From the NCBI GenBank assembly GCA_027704905.1, contig CM051015.1, positions 15,289,192 to 15,353,191 on the forward strand: a stretch of 64,000 bases of DNA, read 5' to 3'. Origin of the DNA: Muraenolepis orangiensis. Taxonomy: Eukaryota; Chordata; Actinopteri; Gadiformes; Muraenolepididae. Positions 62,913-64,000 of the stretch are shown here, one piece after another (positions within the stretch are counted from its first letter, which is position 1; every line of letters begins with the position of its first letter). The translations under genes were made by a program, and so were the position numbers. The notes under the pieces are model-generated. The model saw only the letters and a program-made list of their open reading frames with translations, was not told the origin of the DNA and made no database searches.

Positions 62913-63402
62913 CAGTGGCGGACTGGCCGTCGGGAGTACCGGGAGTTTTCCCGGTGGGCCGCTGGGTCAGTGGGCCGGTAATCAGTATAACAAACAAACT
63001 GCAGCAGATGCCTACCGACGTACAGTGTTGCCTACCGACCAATGGCCCACAAGGTGGGTGGGCCTTTAATATGATAGCCTATGTTTAGATAGTTTTACTA
63101 GTAGTGGCTTGCCAACTAACTTTGATCCACGTGGCTTTGTCCTGCCCCTTTCCCTTCCACTTTTGGCTGTCACCTGTCAATCAAACCATGCGTGCGCGAG
63201 AGCACATGGCCACATTGGCTGTGGACCTAAACTAGGCTAGGCAAGTTGTTTGTGTGGCAAAATGGAGCTACCTAAACACGCTACAAAGCGTAATGGTGGT
63301 GCTGAAAAGCAAAAGAAGGGAAAAGGTTTCCCTCGTTTGAGGCAGATGATGCCAAATTCTCATTTGGACACATTAGTATGTATTTTGTGGCATATTTTGT
63401 GA
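62913..63402 (+). mobile_element. hAT-like relic with a transposase N-terminal stub
   Basis: Starts cagtggcggactggccgtcg, a frequent hAT end in fish. At 63262-63402 a 46-codon frame reads MELPKHATKRNGGAEKQKKG and then stops, resembling the basic N-terminus of ZMYM/BED-type hAT transposases. No catalytic part and no right end were found. Confidence 0.45.
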
Positions 63403-63455
63403 GAAAAATGACAACTTCCGAAATCTAACTAACCGGCGCTGCTAGCATGCTATTA

Positions 63456-63540
63456 CCGTATTGACCCGAATATAAGACGACCCCGATTATAAGACGACCC
63501 CTCTTTTTTGGAAAAATACCTTTTTGAAGACCAAATCTTT
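63456..63540. mobile_element. DNA-transposon end fragment (ataagacgacccc)
   Basis: Contains ccgaatataagacgacccc and a second attataagacgacccc in direct order, a motif common at the ends of a vertebrate DNA-transposon family that I cannot name with confidence. Confidence 0.4.
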
Positions 63541-63839
63541 TTTTAATAAAGAAAATAATTTTATTTGAAAATAATGATAACACACATCACACATTGTGTT
63601 AAAATTTGCCTAACTTGGCAAACAAATTTGGTTTCAAATTTGAATGTGAACGGGCGAACAATGCGAAGAAGCTTTGTAACTCGTAATCAAAATAACTGAA
63701 TATAATCTCGAAGCCATCTGGTTCAGCATGGTAAGTAAAGTAGTATAGTAGTAAAAGTAGTCACCCCCTAGCACTGTCCAAATAAAAAACTGAAATATAT
63801 TCTTTGCAAAAGTATTCATAGTCTTTGTCATTAACTCAT

Positions 63840-64000
63840 GTTTAGTATTTGGTTGCATATAATGGTTGCGTATGTTCTTTTTATTGTCATTTGTATTGTG
63901 TATAGTATTTTTTATAGTATTGTGTGTAGAAATTCATACTGTGGGAGGGAATGGGGAGTAAGCATTCCATTGTTGTTGTTGCATATGGCAAATAAAAATC
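63840..64000 (+). mobile_element. LINE 3' end, cut by the window edge
   Basis: Plus-strand copy of the shared LINE UTR: gtgggagggaatggggagta, agcattccattgttgtt, then gcaaataaaaatc at the edge. Confidence 0.75.

Overview
The window is vertebrate nuclear DNA, almost certainly from a ray-finned (teleost) fish. Short exons with GT-AG borders lie in introns full of very long (TG)n, (GA)n and (TA)n tracts. There are tRNA-derived SINEs with the fish-type tail (ggataaaagcgctatataaa), CR1/L2/Rex1-like and Rex3/RTE-like LINE ends, several non-autonomous hAT elements and one Tc1 element. No bacterial features, rRNA genes or CRISPR arrays are present.

Layout. (1) 1 to 6556 is non-coding: a foldback element, SINE pieces and minisatellites. 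It is probably a 5' intron of the next gene. (2) 6557 to about 31960 (+) is lrrfip1, lacking its first exon(s). Twenty-one in-phase small exons are followed by two alternative 3' ends: a 2.9 kb acidic/lysine-rich terminal exon (stop at 27827), or five coiled-coil exons (stop at 30853). (3) About 32110 to 36080 (-) is tyw5, the JmjC tRNA wybutosine hydroxylase. It is decayed: frameshifts, in-frame stops and a 740 bp hAT element inside a coding exon. (4) 36320 to 38737 (+) is an intact five-exon maip1, head-to-head with tyw5 across 239 bp. (5) 39660 to 41580 is a LINE broken up by other insertions. (6) 42257 to 55342 (+) is an intact 26-exon pgap1 (938 codons), followed by a long repeat-rich 3' UTR. 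(7) 58900 to 64000 is mobile DNA: a decayed Tc1 element with long IR/DR ends, a hAT element with an exact 8 bp target duplication, and fragments.

The genes do not form one pathway. LRRFIP1 is a coiled-coil nucleic-acid- and Flightless-binding protein. TYW5 would hydroxylate wybutosine in tRNA-Phe. MAIP1 is a mitochondrial matrix partner of the m-AAA protease. PGAP1 removes the inositol acyl chain from GPI anchors in the ER. tyw5-maip1 head-to-head is also the order I recall for human chromosome 2.

Most notable: (a) tyw5 is a pseudogene while both neighbours are clean; (b) two pgap1 introns end with the same LINE 3' tail directly at the acceptor; (c) the pgap1 exon 1 donor region is present three times, and a 120 bp tandem duplication lies just upstream. 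All calls come from reading translations and splice signals by eye; homology is from memory of the families, and no database search was run.
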